Source: Thiosocius sp963808165
GTDB lineage: Bacteria > Pseudomonadota > Gammaproteobacteria > Chromatiales > Chromatiaceae
Length of the DNA stretch: 64,000 nucleotides
NCBI GenBank assembly: GCA_963808165.1
Contig: CAWEET010000011.1
Location: 186,001-250,000, forward strand
Reading direction: 5' to 3'
Within the stretch, counting starts at the first letter, position 1, and each line of letters opens with the position of its first letter. The notes under the pieces were generated by a model. It ran no database searches. It was given only the letters and a program-made list of their open reading frames with translations, and was not told the DNA's origin. The position numbers and the translations under genes are program-made. Shown one piece after another: positions 27,472-35,714 of this stretch.

Positions 27472-28707
27472 ATGAGCAACTATGACGAAGAACTGAAGTA
27501 CCTCGAAAAGCACGAGATGAGCCGTCGTGATTTCATGATGGACATGATGGCGGCCGGCGGCCTCGTAGGTGCGGGCATGACTCTCCCCGGAGCAGGCATG
27601 GCCGGTGCCGCCCCGCCGGACGACGAGGTCGTACGCATCGGTTACCTGCCGATCACGGACGCCACGGCGCTGCTGGTGGCCCACGGCATGGGGTTCTTCG
27701 AAGAAGAGGGCCTGGTGGCGGAAAAGCCGACGCTGATCCGCGGCTGGTCACCGTTGGTGGAGGGCTTCGCCGCCGGCAAGTTCAACCTGGTGCACTTCCT
27801 CAAGCCGATCCCGGTGTGGATGCGTTACAACAACGACTTCCCGGTCAAGGTCATGTCCTGGGCGCATATCAATGGCTCAGCGGTCGTGGTCGGCAAACAT
27901 GTCAAGGCGGACGATTTCAAAGACCTCGGCGGTAAGCAGGTCGCCGTCCCCTATTGGTATTCCATGCACAACATCGTGCTGCAAATGGCGTTGCGCGACG
28001 CCGGCCTGACGCCGGTGATCAAGGATCAGAGCGACCCGCTGGCGCCCGACGAGGTCAACCTCATGATCATGCCGCCGCCGGATATGCCACCCGCGCTGGC
28101 GGCCAGGAAGATCGATGCCTTCATCGTCGCCGAGCCCTTCAACGCCTTCGGCGAACTCAAGGCCGGCGGCAAGATGCTGCGTTTCACCGGCGATATCTGG
28201 AAGAACCATCCCTGCTGCGTGGTGTGCATGAACGAGAACACCGTGAACGCCAAGCCGGAATGGACCCAGAAGGTAATGAACGCGATCGTTCGTGCCGAGG
28301 TCTATGCGCAGGAAAACAAGGCCGAGGTCGCCGAAATGATGTCGAAGGACGGCAAGCGTTATCTGCCGATGCCGGCCAAGGCGGTGGTTCGTGCGATGAC
28401 CTACTATGACGATGCCGCCTACTCCTCCCCGGATGCGATACGTCATCCCGAGTTCAAGAACGGGCGTATCGACTTTTCACCCTATCCCTACCCTTCGGCG
28501 ACCAAACTGATCGTCGAGGCCATGAACGACACCCTGGTAGGCGGTGACAAGACCTTCCTGGCCGGGCTCGATCCGCAGTTCGTCGCCGATGACCTGGTGG
28601 ACTACAAGCACGTCAAGGCGGCAATGGCTAAGTATCCCGGGTGGGAAAAGGCACCGGGGGTGGACCCGGCCAACCCGTATGAAAGGGTCGAGGTGGTTGA
28701 GGTATGA
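27472..28707 (+). CDS. ABC transporter substrate-binding protein, NrtA/CmpA-like, Tat-exported (module 1)
   Basis: The protein is 411 residues. A twin-arginine signal is visible at residues 17-21 (SRRDF), followed by the hydrophobic stretch MMAAGGLVGAGMTLPGAGMA, so it is exported folded to the periplasm. The mature part is an NMT1/NrtA-type bilobal binder (VRIGYLPITDATALLVAHGM, GKFNLVHFLKPIPVWMRYNN). A DIWKNHPCC motif has an adjacent Cys pair, and DIWEGHPCC is its counterpart in the paralog at 39443. The gene follows the ATPase by about 40 bases. The ligand is not determined by sequence; cyanate is inferred from context. Confidence 0.85.
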   Translation: MSNYDEELKYLEKHEMSRRDFMMDMMAAGGLVGAGMTLPGAGMAGAAPPDDEVVRIGYLPITDATALLVAHGMGFFEEEGLVAEKPTLIRGWSPLVEGFAAGKFNLVHFLKPIPVWMRYNNDFPVKVMSWAHINGSAVVVGKHVKADDFKDLGGKQVAVPYWYSMHNIVLQMALRDAGLTPVIKDQSDPLAPDEVNLMIMPPPDMPPALAARKIDAFIVAEPFNAFGELKAGGKMLRFTGDIWKNHPCCVVCMNENTVNAKPEWTQKVMNAIVRAEVYAQENKAEVAEMMSKDGKRYLPMPAKAVVRAMTYYDDAAYSSPDAIRHPEFKNGRIDFSPYPYPSATKLIVEAMNDTLVGGDKTFLAGLDPQFVADDLVDYKHVKAAMAKYPGWEKAPGVDPANPYERVEVVEV

Positions 28708-29546
28708 GTGGGGTCGAATCGATACCCGCAGGCCGAATTGCCGCCCGCGAGGGCGGCATCGACTGGGACCAGCTGATGCGATCGCTGATGGCGAGCCTGG
28801 GCTACCCATTGGCGGGAATCGCGGCGCTGATCGCGGTATGGTGGTTCGGTGGCTGGCTGATCGCCAGCAATCCGGACACCGCGTCCTTCGCCGATTTCGC
28901 ACCGGCCCCGGCGTTCGCGCGGCTGGCCGAATTGCTGGCGTCGGGTGCGGTCTGGAATGCTGCTGTCCCAAGCCTGGGGCGTATCGGTTATGGACTGCTC
29001 TGGGCGGTGCTGATCGGTGTCCCACTGGGCGTCGCGATCGGTCTCTTTGCGAGTCTGCGGCAACTTTCTCATGTGCCTTTTCAGTTCCTGCGCATGATCA
29101 GCCCGCTGGCCTGGATGCCGGTGGCCGTGCTGGCGTTCGCAAGCTGGGACGGCGCGATCGTCTTCCTGGTGGCCATCGCGGCGGTCTGGCCGGTGTTGTT
29201 TTCGTCGGCCCAGGGTGTGCGTCGAATCGATCCCTTGTGGTTCAAAGTGGCACGCAATCTCGGAGCGGATGGTTTGCAGATGTTGCGCCGGATCATTTTT
29301 CCGGCCATTGCACAGGATATCTTTGCCGGTGTCCGCCTCGCGGTGGGTGTGGCCTGGATCGTTCTGGTGCCAGCCGAATACCTCGGCGTGACCAGCGGCC
29401 TGGGGTATGCGATCAACGATGCGCGTGACACCCTGGAGTACGACACCCTGGCCGCTATGGTGGTGGTGATCGGTGTGATCGGATTTGTGCTCGACGGGAT
29501 CTGCGTCACCCTGATCAAGCGTTTCAGCTGGCATCAGGAGGGTTAG
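28704..29546 (+). CDS. ABC transporter permease (module 1)
   Basis: The protein is 280 residues with about six membrane spans and the BPD_transp_1 EAA-type loop (RNLGADGLQMLRRIIFPAIA) that contacts the ATPase. It overlaps the end of the binding-protein gene by four bases (ATGA), which indicates translational coupling. A long cytoplasmic start (MSGVESIPAGRIAAREGGID) precedes the first span. It completes the inner-membrane importer of module 1. The next gene, on the same strand, is the sigma-54 activator after a gap of about 195 bases. Confidence 0.85.
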   Translation: MSGVESIPAGRIAAREGGIDWDQLMRSLMASLGYPLAGIAALIAVWWFGGWLIASNPDTASFADFAPAPAFARLAELLASGAVWNAAVPSLGRIGYGLLWAVLIGVPLGVAIGLFASLRQLSHVPFQFLRMISPLAWMPVAVLAFASWDGAIVFLVAIAAVWPVLFSSAQGVRRIDPLWFKVARNLGADGLQMLRRIIFPAIAQDIFAGVRLAVGVAWIVLVPAEYLGVTSGLGYAINDARDTLEYDTLAAMVVVIGVIGFVLDGICVTLIKRFSWHQEG

Positions 29547-29741
29547 CCGGCAGACAGCATCCGCGCGCAGATCTGGTGCGCAGGGTGCTCCATGCGGGGG
29601 CTATTTCCGGCTTGCCTCTGCAGCGAGCGCACCGAATGCGCCTCTTTTATGCAACGTTGGTACGGGGCCCGCCCGGCACCCGGGCGATGGCCCCGTTCTT
29701 GCTCGTGTCCATCAATGTCGTCATTGTCGCATTGAAACGGT

Positions 29742-31322
29742 ATGGGCAAACAATCCGGGGACACCTCTGAATCCGAACTGCTCGTGCTGCAGGAGTCTGC
29801 GCGCCTGATCACCCGATCGGCCGACCCGAAACCCGCGATTCAGGGCATCCTGCGTCTGCTGTCCGAACTGCTCGGCCTCAACCGCGGCCGCCTGCTGCTG
29901 CCGGATGCGGAAACCGGCACCCTCTCGATCGCGTATTCCTATGGCCTGAGTCCCGCCGAACGCCAACGTGGCAACTATTCCATCGGCGAGGGCGTCAGCG
30001 GGCGCGTTTTCCAAACCGGACAGTTGGCGCTGGTACCGGACATCGACGATGAACCGGCGTATCTGGCGCGGGCCGTCGATCGAACCACGCTGCCGAACGA
30101 GGCGGTGGCCTATATGGCGGTACCGATCATCCTGGAGGAGCACCCTATCGGTGTGCTCGCGGTACACCGCCTGCGCAAACGCGAGCACCCCTTTCGCCGT
30201 GATCTCACCCTGCTGCAGGTTGTCGCGACGCTGATTGGCCAGGTCCTGCAGGTCAAGACCCTGGTGGATGAAAAGACCGCCCAGCTCAAGTCCGAGAACC
30301 GGCTGCTGCGCAACCGGATAGAGAGTCATGGGGCCCGGTACGGCATCCTGGGTGAGAGCCCGGCACTGCAGCAGGCCGTGCAGCAGGCACTGCAGGTCGC
30401 CAAGACGGGCACCACCGTGCTGCTGCTGGGCGAGTCCGGGACCGGGAAGGAACGCTTTGCACGCATGCAACACCTGGCCGGATCCTGCAGCGAGGGGCCA
30501 TTTGTCAGCGTCAACTGCGCCGCCATTCCCGCAACCTTGATCGAGTCAGAGCTTTTTGGGCATGAGAAGGGCGCGTTCACCGGCGCCACCGCGACCAAGA
30601 AAGGCAAGATCGAACTCGCCAGTGGCGGCACCCTGTTTCTCGACGAGATCGGTGATCTGGAACTGGAACTGCAGGCCAAGCTGCTCAAGGTCCTGGAGAG
30701 TCGGGCCATCCAGCGGGTCGGCAGTTCGCGTGATCTCCCAGTCGATGTGCGAATCGTCGCTGCAACCCATCAGAACCTGCAGGAGGCGGTCAATGCCAAT
30801 CGCTTTCGCCTCGACCTGTTCTATCGGTTAAACGTATTCCCGATCCGCCTGCCGCCACTGCGCGCGCGCAAGGGGGATGTTTCCATTCTCGCGTATCACT
30901 TTCTCAAGGGCGCCAACGGCGAATATGGCAAGCACGTCGAGTTCGGTATCGGCAGTTTGGAACTGCTCGAGCAATATCCCTGGCCCGGCAACATCCGCCA
31001 GCTCGAGAACCTGGTGAAAAGGGCCGTGCTGCTCACCCCCGGTCCGGCGATCGGACGCAGCCTGACGGAGCAGATTCTGGTCGAGGAAGGAGGCATATCG
31101 TCTCCTTCGGACGTGCCGCCGGCACAATCCGCGGGCTTGCCTGCGGCCGGCAGCGCCGCGGAGGGCATGCGCCCCTATGCCAGGGTGCGCGAAGACGAGG
31201 TCGAAAAGATCCTCGAGGCGCTCACGCTGCAGCAGGGCAACAAGACCCGCGCCGCGATCAGTCTCGGACTGACCCCACGCCAGCTGCGCTACCGCATGGT
31301 CAAACTGAACATCAGCGGCTGA
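29742..31322 (+). CDS. NifA-like sigma-54-dependent activator with GAF sensor (module 1)
   Basis: The protein is 526 residues in three parts: a GAF domain at about 30-175, an AAA+ domain at about 205-440 and a Fis-type helix-turn-helix at the end (TRAAISLGLTPRQLRYRMVK). Walker A GESGTGKE is at 230-237, the sigma-54 contact loop GAFTGA at 277-282 and Walker B GGTLFLDEIG at 296-304, so the protein should be able to activate sigma-54 RNA polymerase. The GAF domain presumably senses a small ligand. Sigma-54 promoters with GACAnTGTC palindromes lie on both sides (cynS, transporter, OsmC operon), making these its likely targets. The link to those sites is inferred from position. Confidence 0.88.
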   Translation: MGKQSGDTSESELLVLQESARLITRSADPKPAIQGILRLLSELLGLNRGRLLLPDAETGTLSIAYSYGLSPAERQRGNYSIGEGVSGRVFQTGQLALVPDIDDEPAYLARAVDRTTLPNEAVAYMAVPIILEEHPIGVLAVHRLRKREHPFRRDLTLLQVVATLIGQVLQVKTLVDEKTAQLKSENRLLRNRIESHGARYGILGESPALQQAVQQALQVAKTGTTVLLLGESGTGKERFARMQHLAGSCSEGPFVSVNCAAIPATLIESELFGHEKGAFTGATATKKGKIELASGGTLFLDEIGDLELELQAKLLKVLESRAIQRVGSSRDLPVDVRIVAATHQNLQEAVNANRFRLDLFYRLNVFPIRLPPLRARKGDVSILAYHFLKGANGEYGKHVEFGIGSLELLEQYPWPGNIRQLENLVKRAVLLTPGPAIGRSLTEQILVEEGGISSPSDVPPAQSAGLPAAGSAAEGMRPYARVREDEVEKILEALTLQQGNKTRAAISLGLTPRQLRYRMVKLNISG

Positions 31323-31367
31323 GCGTCCCCCGGGCCGACCATCTGACAATCACTCCGAACCGAACCG

Positions 31368-31397
31368 ACAATGTCGACAATCGACCCGACACTGTCC
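31368..31397. promoter_or_regulatory. Paired upstream activator sites for the OsmC operon
   Basis: Two palindromes, GACAATGTC at 31368-31376 and GACACTGTC at 31389-31397, have centres 21 bases apart, two turns of the helix. They lie 67-97 bases upstream of the -24 element at 31464 and match the GACATTGTC site between cynS and its transporter. Confidence 0.65.
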
Positions 31398-31463
31398 GCT
31401 GACGGTCGCGGCGATATCGCTCGAGGGTTTTCCAATCTATTGAGAGAAAAGGTTTTTTTGGTT

Positions 31464-31478
31464 TGGCACGGCGCTTGC
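31464..31478 (+). promoter_or_regulatory. Sigma-54 promoter of the OsmC operon
   Basis: TGGCACGGCGCTTGC is a full match to the -24/-12 consensus. Transcription would start near 31490, which rules out the upstream frame start at 31371 and supports the ATG at 31530. A T-rich tract (TTTTTTTGG) just upstream may assist bending. Confidence 0.85.
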
Positions 31479-31529
31479 CGTACGAGCAGTACAACACTGA
31501 TTCAATCGACCCAAACGGAGAGACACCGA

Positions 31530-32078
31530 ATGAGCACATCCCCCCAGACCATTGCCCGCAATATGAGCTGCCTGCGCCCGATCGACAGTGAGGGACTCAA
31601 GGCGCTTGGCGATAAAGGCAAGGCCAATCCCCAATCCGTCGTGACGCTGAAGGCCAAGACCGTGTGCGAAGGCCAGTTCCGCATGCAGACCTATGTCCGT
31701 GATCTCGAACCGATGCTGATCGACGAGCCGCCGCACCTGCTCGGTGAGGACAATGCACCGAATCCTTCGGAGGCCCTACTGGCGACACTCGGTGCCTGTC
31801 TTGCCGTAGGGGTACATGCCAATGCGACCGCGCGTGGTATCAAACTCTCGAAGCTGGAACTTGCGCTCGAAGGCGACATCAACGTCACCGCCGTCTGGGG
31901 GACCGGCGACCTGGATGAGGCCAAGACGCTCGGGTTCTCCGCGGTCCGCGTGAAGATCGATGCCGAAGGCGATGCACCCAAGAAGCAGATCGACGACCTG
32001 ATTGCGCACTCGAACGTCTGGTCGCCGGTGGCCAATACGCTACGCAACAACGTCGCAGTGGAAGTCGCACCTGCCTGA
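31530..32078 (+). CDS. OsmC family protein (module 1)
   Basis: The protein is 182 residues of the OsmC/Ohr fold. The N-terminal part (RMQTYVRDLEPMLIDEPPHL) leads to the helix NPSEALLATLGACLAVGVHA, whose Cys is the usual peroxidatic Cys of the family. Ohr/OsmC enzymes reduce organic hydroperoxides with thiols; a redox-active Cys earlier in the chain (VVTLKAKTVCEGQF) could be the partner. A GGAG ribosome site lies before the ATG. The gene opens an operon with a flavoprotein, a DUF302 protein and a rubredoxin-fused reductase, all under one sigma-54 promoter, which argues for a dedicated redox task rather than general peroxide defence. Confidence 0.85.
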   Translation: MSTSPQTIARNMSCLRPIDSEGLKALGDKGKANPQSVVTLKAKTVCEGQFRMQTYVRDLEPMLIDEPPHLLGEDNAPNPSEALLATLGACLAVGVHANATARGIKLSKLELALEGDINVTAVWGTGDLDEAKTLGFSAVRVKIDAEGDAPKKQIDDLIAHSNVWSPVANTLRNNVAVEVAPA

Positions 32079-32108
32079 GACGGACGGCCGGTCACAGAGG
32101 AATACGCC

Positions 32109-33242
32109 ATGAGTCTGATTGCCAACACCAAACTTCCACCTGTACTGCCCCTCGAGGAGCAACTCAGCGCGACGCGGTTATTGATTCGCCAGGACCTGGC
32201 ACCGTTGACAGTGGAGATCGACCTCGAGGGACTCTATCCGGAGGGGTTTCTGCGTAAGCTCGGCGGCCTGGACGGCTATCGTCAGCACCTGATGGCGGCG
32301 CGGCCCGATAACGAGACCGACATGGGGGCGGCGATCCAGACCATGGGCCTGGTGTCGCACGAGTGCCTGTCGAGCGGCTTCGCGGTCTGGTGCCAGGACA
32401 CCTGCGGCTGGTATCTGCAGAATGCCGCCAATGGCACGGTACGTGATGCCTGGCTGCCCAGACTGGGCAGCGGCGAGGTGCTGGGCGGGACCGGGATGTC
32501 GAACACCATGAAGGCCTTCGCCAACATCGAGCCGCTACGCCTGAAGGGTAAGCGCGTCGATGGCGGATATCTGGTCAACGGCTCCCTGCCCTGGGTGTCG
32601 AACCTCGGTCAGGGGCATGTATTCGGAACCCTTTTTGCACTGGAGGGTCACGCGAATCGTTCGGTGATGGCCCTGGTGGACTGCGATGCCGAGGGCTTCA
32701 CACTGCGCCAGTCGGCGCACTTCACCGCGCTGGAAGGTACCCGTACCTTCGCCTGCATCTTCGATGATGTGTTCATCCCGGACGAGATGATCATCGATGA
32801 TGACGGCGCGGCCTTCCTGCGTCGTGCACGTGCGGGCATCGTCCTGCTGCAGTTCGGAATGGGTGTCGGCAACATCCAGTCGTGCATCGATCTGAGCCGG
32901 GAAGTCGAGCCGCTGCTCGGTCATGTCAATGGCTACCTCGATGATCGGCCGGATGAGTTGCAGGAAGAACTCGACGATACAGTCGACGCCTGTCTGGCAC
33001 TGGCCGAGGACCCTTTCGAAACCTCCGACGAGTTTTTTCGCGAGGTGCTGCAACTGCGTCTTGCCGCGGGAGAGCTGGCCCTGCGTGCATCGCAGTCGGC
33101 CATGCTGCACACCGGCGCCAAGGGTTACCTGCAGTCGGCACCGGCGCAACGCAAGCTGCGCGAGTCCTATTTCATCGCCATCGTCACACCGGCGATAAAG
33201 CATCTGCGCAAAGAGCTGGACGTGCTTTCCCAGGCGGCATAA
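32109..33242 (+). CDS. Acyl-CoA-dehydrogenase-family flavoprotein (module 1)
   Basis: The protein is 377 residues and aligns with the acyl-CoA dehydrogenase fold: an N-terminal helical part (LVSHECLSSGFAVWCQDTCG), a middle beta domain that binds FAD (GGTGMSNTMKAFANIEPLRL, YLVNGSLPWVSNLGQGHVF) and a C-terminal helical bundle. The superfamily also holds monooxygenases such as DszC and SfnC, and those use reduced flavin. I see no clear catalytic Glu of classical dehydrogenases, so an oxygenase or an unusual oxidase is possible. The gene sits 30 bases behind osmC with its own AGAGGA site. The substrate is unknown; context ties it to cyanate-type nitrogen or sulfur compounds. Confidence 0.75.
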   Translation: MSLIANTKLPPVLPLEEQLSATRLLIRQDLAPLTVEIDLEGLYPEGFLRKLGGLDGYRQHLMAARPDNETDMGAAIQTMGLVSHECLSSGFAVWCQDTCGWYLQNAANGTVRDAWLPRLGSGEVLGGTGMSNTMKAFANIEPLRLKGKRVDGGYLVNGSLPWVSNLGQGHVFGTLFALEGHANRSVMALVDCDAEGFTLRQSAHFTALEGTRTFACIFDDVFIPDEMIIDDDGAAFLRRARAGIVLLQFGMGVGNIQSCIDLSREVEPLLGHVNGYLDDRPDELQEELDDTVDACLALAEDPFETSDEFFREVLQLRLAAGELALRASQSAMLHTGAKGYLQSAPAQRKLRESYFIAIVTPAIKHLRKELDVLSQAA

Positions 33243-33289
33243 ACCAAGCACGGGGAGTGACCCCGGGCCCCGAGGAGCAAAGGATTCGG

Positions 33290-33670
33290 ATGAAAACCAT
33301 TACGAGCAAATTGTCGGCAGACCAGGCGGTCGAGCGTCTGACTGCCGCCGTGGCAGAGGTCAACCTGCGTGTGGTTGCGCACATCAACGGTCAGGCAAAT
33401 GCGGCCAAGCTGGGCAAGACGGTCCCGGCTGACCAGATTCTCGAGATCTTCCGGCCGGATTTTGCGATCCGCGTCTGGGCGGCCTGCAAACCCGCGGGCC
33501 ATGACATCCCCCTGCGTATCCATGTCTACGAAGAAGACGGTCAGACGAAGGTTGCCTGTCGCATGCCCAGCGAGACATTCCAGCCGTTCGCCTCGGCGGA
33601 GCTGGATGCGATCGCTGCAGAATTGGACCCCCTGTTCGATCAGGTCCTGGCGGCCTTGACGGACGACTGA
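33290..33670 (+). CDS. DUF302 family protein (module 1)
   Basis: The protein is 126 residues. It follows the DUF302 pattern, an N-terminal helix (SADQAVERLTAAVAEVNLRV), a strand (VVAHINGQANAAKLGK), a hydrophobic core (FAIRVWAACKPAGHDIPLRI) and a final strand (HVYEEDGQTKVACRMPSETF). The ATG at 33290 is chosen because GGAG and AAGG lie upstream within reach, and the pattern begins there. DUF302 proteins are of unknown function but often stand next to redox genes. It is the third gene of the OsmC operon, with the rubredoxin-fused reductase starting six bases after its stop. Confidence 0.75.
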   Translation: MKTITSKLSADQAVERLTAAVAEVNLRVVAHINGQANAAKLGKTVPADQILEIFRPDFAIRVWAACKPAGHDIPLRIHVYEEDGQTKVACRMPSETFQPFASAELDAIAAELDPLFDQVLAALTDD

Positions 33671-33675
33671 ACGCC

Positions 33676-35070
33676 ATGATCGAAAATGATTTTCAGCGCT
33701 GGGTTTGTGATGCCTGTGGGTACATCTACGACGAGGCCAAAGGTGACCCCGATTCAGGCCTGATGCCCGGCACACGCTATGCCGATATCCCCGACGACTG
33801 GCAGTGTCCACTCTGCGGCCTGAGCAAGAGCGATCTGCGCCCGCTGCCGGCAGTCGCGCCGGTTGCGGCCAAGCGGCCGGCGGCCCTCTCCTCCGGTAAA
33901 AATGGACTATGCAAAGGCGGTGATGACTATATCGTGATCGTCGGCGGCGGCATTGCCGGCTGGTCGGTGGCCGAGGCGATCAGGCGGCGTGAGCCCATGC
34001 GCCCGGTGCTGCTGGTCAGCGCCTGTCATGGGCTGGTCTATCCCAAACCCGCGATCTCGATGGCGCTGGCAATGGGCAAGCAACCGGACGATCTGATCGA
34101 CATGGACGCAACGGCCAAGGCGGCCGAGCTCGGTATCGAAGTGCGCCCCGATACACGCATCATCAAGCTGGACCCGGACCGCAAACGTCTGACAACGGTA
34201 AAGGGCGGCATCCGGTACGAACGCCTGATACTTGCGCTGGGCGCCCAACAAAGGGTATTGGCCGTTGCAGGAGACGCTGCAGACCGGGTCGTGCGGGTCA
34301 ATGATCTGGGCTCATACCGGCAACTTCGGGACCTGATGACCGCGGACGTAAAAAAGGTGACCATCCTGGGCGCCGGCCTGATCGGCTGTGAGTTTGCCGA
34401 CGACATGAGTAGCGCGGGTTACCAAGTCACCGTGGTCGACCCGGCGCCGCGCCCCCTGTCGAGCCTGGTCCCGCGCCAGGTTTCCGATGAACTCGGCTCA
34501 CGTCTGGCAGCAAAAGGCGTCAATTGGAAAATGGACGCGACACTGCAGGAACTCAACCACGGGGAGACCGGTCTGCATGCCGTGCTCAACGACGGCCAGG
34601 TGTTGGAGACAGATCTCGTCCTGTCCGCCGCCGGCCTGGTACCCAATACGCAACTGGCCGACAAGGCCGGCCTGGCAACCGATATCGGCATCGCCGTCAA
34701 CAATGTCATGCAGACCAGCCGCAGCGAGGTCTATGCGATCGGTGACTGCGCATCGCTGTCGGGGCAGGTATTCGCCTATATCGAACCGATCCGCCGCCAG
34801 GCAGAGGCGATTGCCGCAGACATCTGCGGCGAGCAGGAGAGGTTCATGCCCCTGCCCCCCCTGGTCAAGGTGAAGACGCCGAGCATGCCGATCAGCGTGT
34901 GTCGCCCCTCCGGCCCCGTTGCCGAGGATGCATGGATTGCGGTTGACGACCCCGATGACGGCCTGCACTTCGAGATCCGCAGTGACAAGACCATCGCCGG
35001 TTTTGTCCTCAGCGGGGCGCTGGCGTCACAGGCGGGTGGGCACTACCAGCGGCTGGGGGCCAAGAGCTAG
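33676..35070 (+). CDS. Rubredoxin-NAD(P)H reductase fusion protein (module 1)
   Basis: The protein is 464 residues. Residues 10-55 form a rubredoxin with two CxxC iron sites (CDACGY and CPLCGL). Residues from about 80 form an FAD-dependent pyridine nucleotide-disulfide oxidoreductase with GGGIAGWSVAEAI for FAD, VTILGAGLIGCEFADDMSSA for NAD(P)H and VYAIGDCASL near the flavin. Electrons can thus flow from NAD(P)H through FAD to a rubredoxin carried on the same chain, and from there to a partner enzyme. The acyl-CoA-dehydrogenase-like flavoprotein or the OsmC protein in the same operon are the obvious candidates. The order of rubredoxin first is known from other fused reductases; the partner is inference. 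Confidence 0.85.
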   Translation: MIENDFQRWVCDACGYIYDEAKGDPDSGLMPGTRYADIPDDWQCPLCGLSKSDLRPLPAVAPVAAKRPAALSSGKNGLCKGGDDYIVIVGGGIAGWSVAEAIRRREPMRPVLLVSACHGLVYPKPAISMALAMGKQPDDLIDMDATAKAAELGIEVRPDTRIIKLDPDRKRLTTVKGGIRYERLILALGAQQRVLAVAGDAADRVVRVNDLGSYRQLRDLMTADVKKVTILGAGLIGCEFADDMSSAGYQVTVVDPAPRPLSSLVPRQVSDELGSRLAAKGVNWKMDATLQELNHGETGLHAVLNDGQVLETDLVLSAAGLVPNTQLADKAGLATDIGIAVNNVMQTSRSEVYAIGDCASLSGQVFAYIEPIRRQAEAIAADICGEQERFMPLPPLVKVKTPSMPISVCRPSGPVAEDAWIAVDDPDDGLHFEIRSDKTIAGFVLSGALASQAGGHYQRLGAKS

Positions 35071-35396
35071 CCTGCATGTTGCACCAGTCGATCGTGGACG
35101 GGTGCGAATGAGTTGGCAGAGATGCGGCGAAAGTCATATTCGGGCGCATTTCTGAAGGTACAGTTTGTCCCCCGTACCCGATCTATCCGGGCCCTCGCTT
35201 GTCCAGACGCGCTTGTACTTGCCCTTCACTCAAGCCATAGCTACGGCTATGGTTTGACTCCGGGCATCCTGCCCTCCGCCCCTGCGGGGCCGCGCAAGCG
35301 CGTTCAAGATCGTTCCGGGCGATCTTGTCGCTCCAGGGCGGCGTCCAAGTGCACCTGGCCGGCGCGATCATCCCGGATACTGGTGCAATATGCAGG
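35071..35396. repeat. Short inverted-repeat element, copy 2 (CCTGCATGTTGCA family)
   Basis: The left end CCTGCATGTTGCA is identical to that of copy 1 at 2378, and the right end TGCAATATGCAGG differs by one base. It is about 155 bases longer than copy 1 in the middle, where a stem (AGCCATAGCTACGGCTATGG) is found. It directly follows the stop of the rubredoxin-fused reductase. The remaining bases to 35714 have no gene I can support and are presumably the left flank of the transposon. Confidence 0.65.
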
Positions 35397-35714
35397 CTGA
35401 TATGTTTTGACCTGTCAAATGGTTGGTTCATCTCATGTCTTCATTCAAGCACCTTGGCTCAGGACCTACCCGGCAGACTGCGACGGTGGATCATGCTGAT
35501 ATACGTGGATTGGTTACCACCGGACTTCACTGCGTCGCGGAGCTGGCCTTTCTCTAGGGTCAGGGATCATCGACCGGGAATGCTCTGTTGAGGTTATCCC
35601 GTCGTGGTCGGTGCCGTTATAGCCCGCCCAAGGGTTCTCCACACCGGCCGAATAGACCCTGAGTCAAGATGCCTGTCGTTTCTCCTGTGTTAGTTCAGTT
35701 TGTGTGCTTTCCTA

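Noticed and set aside
29708..29725. An additional activator site (ATCAATGTCGTC) before the GAF activator gene, shared with 26507-26518
   Set aside because: It is not a GACAnTGTC palindrome and no -24/-12 promoter is near, so autoregulation cannot be supported.
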